Assembly (NCBI GenBank): GCA_905233275.1
Contig: CAJODR010000011.1
Location: forward strand, 1-35,661
Length of the DNA stretch: 35,661 nt
Reading direction: 5' to 3'
Origin: an uncultured Bacteroidales bacterium
Lineage (GTDB): Bacteria; Bacteroidota; Bacteroidia; Bacteroidales; UBA932
Notes under the pieces: model-generated
Database searches by the model: none
What the model was told of the DNA's origin: nothing
The model's input: only the letters and a program-made list of their open reading frames with translations
Program-made: the position numbers and the translations under genes
Shown: in pieces, positions 34,961 to 35,661 of the stretch
Layout: every line of letters starts with the position of its first letter
Numbering within the stretch: the stretch's first letter is position 1

Positions 34961-35661
34961 TAGAAGCAGAGCCGGGCGCCGATTGACAGGCCGATGTGGC
35001 CGAGGCCGATGCGTTCGTCTTCGCTGAGGGTGACTTTCTCGGGACGATTGGTGCCTTCTTTGAGTTTGCAGCTTGTCAGCGTGCCGTTGGCGACGTAGAA
35101 GGAGGCACCGATACTGAGCTTTTCTGTCAAGCAGTAATCAAGCCCTGCCTCATCCCAGAAGCCGATTGTGCCGCCATTGATCTTATACGAATCGATCGCC
35201 ATTGCGTCATCCCGATAGCCCATGTATCCCGCACCAATGTTGAAGTACCATGCAAATTTTCCGGAATTGCTCATTCTCCGGCAGGAAACGAACGGGCCGA
35301 TGAAAGAGATGTCAAGGTCGTCCGAGAGTCTGCCGCTTTCTGTACTTCCGTCATCGTAGGTCGCAGTGACATACTCTGAATGGGAGCAATGCAGGTCGTG
35401 GTATTTGACACCGATACCAAAATAGTCGTTAAAAAAGCGAGTGGCGTCGGCACCGTAGGTATATCCTTTCTTCAACTTCTTGTAGTGCTCCTTTAAGACG
35501 GAATTGGAATTGTCGGCACTCGCCAGACGGTACGCACCACCAACCTGTAGGCCAATCCGCCATTGCGGAGTATTAATGCTGACCGCTTGATCGGACGTAA
35601 CAACCTCCTGTGCTGACAGCGAAAACGACACCAGCAGCACCAGCGGCAATAATGCGATTAC
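34960..35661 (-). CDS. Outer-membrane beta-barrel protein (5' end cut by the window)
   Basis: At least 234 residues are visible; the frame is still open at the window edge (VIALLPLVLLVSFSLSAQEV), so the true start lies outside, just before a signal peptide ending at SAQ. The mature part is made of alternating beta-strands (WRIGLQVGGAYRL, YGADATRFF, FAWYFNIGAGYMGY, LSIGASFYV) and ends in the outer-membrane signature GLSIGARLCF with a terminal Phe. This fits a small barrel of about eight strands of the porin/OmpW-like or generic Bacteroidota OMP type. Function unknown. It stops right at repeat copy C. Confidence 0.8.
   Translation of the reverse strand, partial: VIALLPLVLLVSFSLSAQEVVTSDQAVSINTPQWRIGLQVGGAYRLASADNSNSVLKEHYKKLKKGYTYGADATRFFNDYFGIGVKYHDLHCSHSEYVTATYDDGSTESGRLSDDLDISFIGPFVSCRRMSNSGKFAWYFNIGAGYMGYRDDAMAIDSYKINGGTIGFWDEAGLDYCLTEKLSIGASFYVANGTLTSCKLKEGTNRPEKVTLSEDERIGLGHIGLSIGARLCF

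Noticed and set aside
1..35661. CRISPR array, tRNA or rRNA genes
   Set aside because: No regularly spaced repeat series, and no sequence that reads as a cloverleaf or as rRNA was seen by eye; a covariance search was not possible.

Overview
The window looks like a piece of a Bacteroidota (Bacteroidales-type) chromosome, moderately GC-rich and almost wholly coded on the minus strand. Pointers to this phylum are the TAnnTTTG -7 promoter boxes (one, before rplC, with a TTTG -33 box at exactly 19 nt), the lack of strong Shine-Dalgarno sites before most genes, the many SPII lipoproteins, fimbrillin-like domains fused to M64 peptidases, GH2 and DUF1680/GH127-type hydrolases, and a dispersed hairpin repeat beginning tgtcatttcga. 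No tRNA, rRNA or CRISPR array was seen. The genus cannot be settled from this sequence.

Layout, left to right (nearly all genes read right to left). 1-1290: the 5' end of a group II intron lies just behind the terminator of acpP, followed by acpP and a PnuC-type transporter. 1291-1503: intergenic repeats. 1504-3896: uvrC and a TlpA-like thioredoxin lipoprotein. 3946-7987: a shortened S10 ribosomal-protein operon, rplC-rplD-rplW-rplB-rpsS-rplV-rpsC, with its own promoter before rplC and a terminator right after rpsC; rpsJ and rplP onward are not at their usual places. 8019-8249: a nested inverted-repeat element with no gene. 8261-13762: aspS-cdaA-mutS2-yraN, tightly packed, including a c-di-AMP synthase.

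13786-23381: a gene train made of a 46-aa peptide gene, a fimbrillin-like/M64 lipoprotein, a GH2 lipoprotein, a transglutaminase-like lipoprotein, rsmA, a protein kinase-AAA+ ATPase fusion and a small YbjN-like protein. 23491-27624: an arginine/ornithine catabolic operon (short deiminase-like enzyme, ornithine aminotransferase, carbamate kinase, ornithine carbamoyltransferase). Divergent from it is the only plus-strand gene, a BASS-family transporter. 28619-34896: a second envelope operon with a protein carrying a duplicated module, a GH127-like hydrolase, a 44-aa peptide gene and a second fimbrillin-like/M64 lipoprotein. The right edge cuts an outer-membrane beta-barrel gene.

How they may work together: the lipoproteins and hydrolases suggest use or remodelling of glycoproteins at the cell surface. 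The arginine module would turn arginine into ATP, ammonia, CO2 and glutamate semialdehyde. The strongest candidates for something undescribed are (1) the kinase-AAA+ fusion with its YbjN-like neighbour, (2) the two related micro-peptide genes, each directly before an M64 peptidase whose zinc motif is HExGGH, and (3) the split S10 operon next to a palindromic element.
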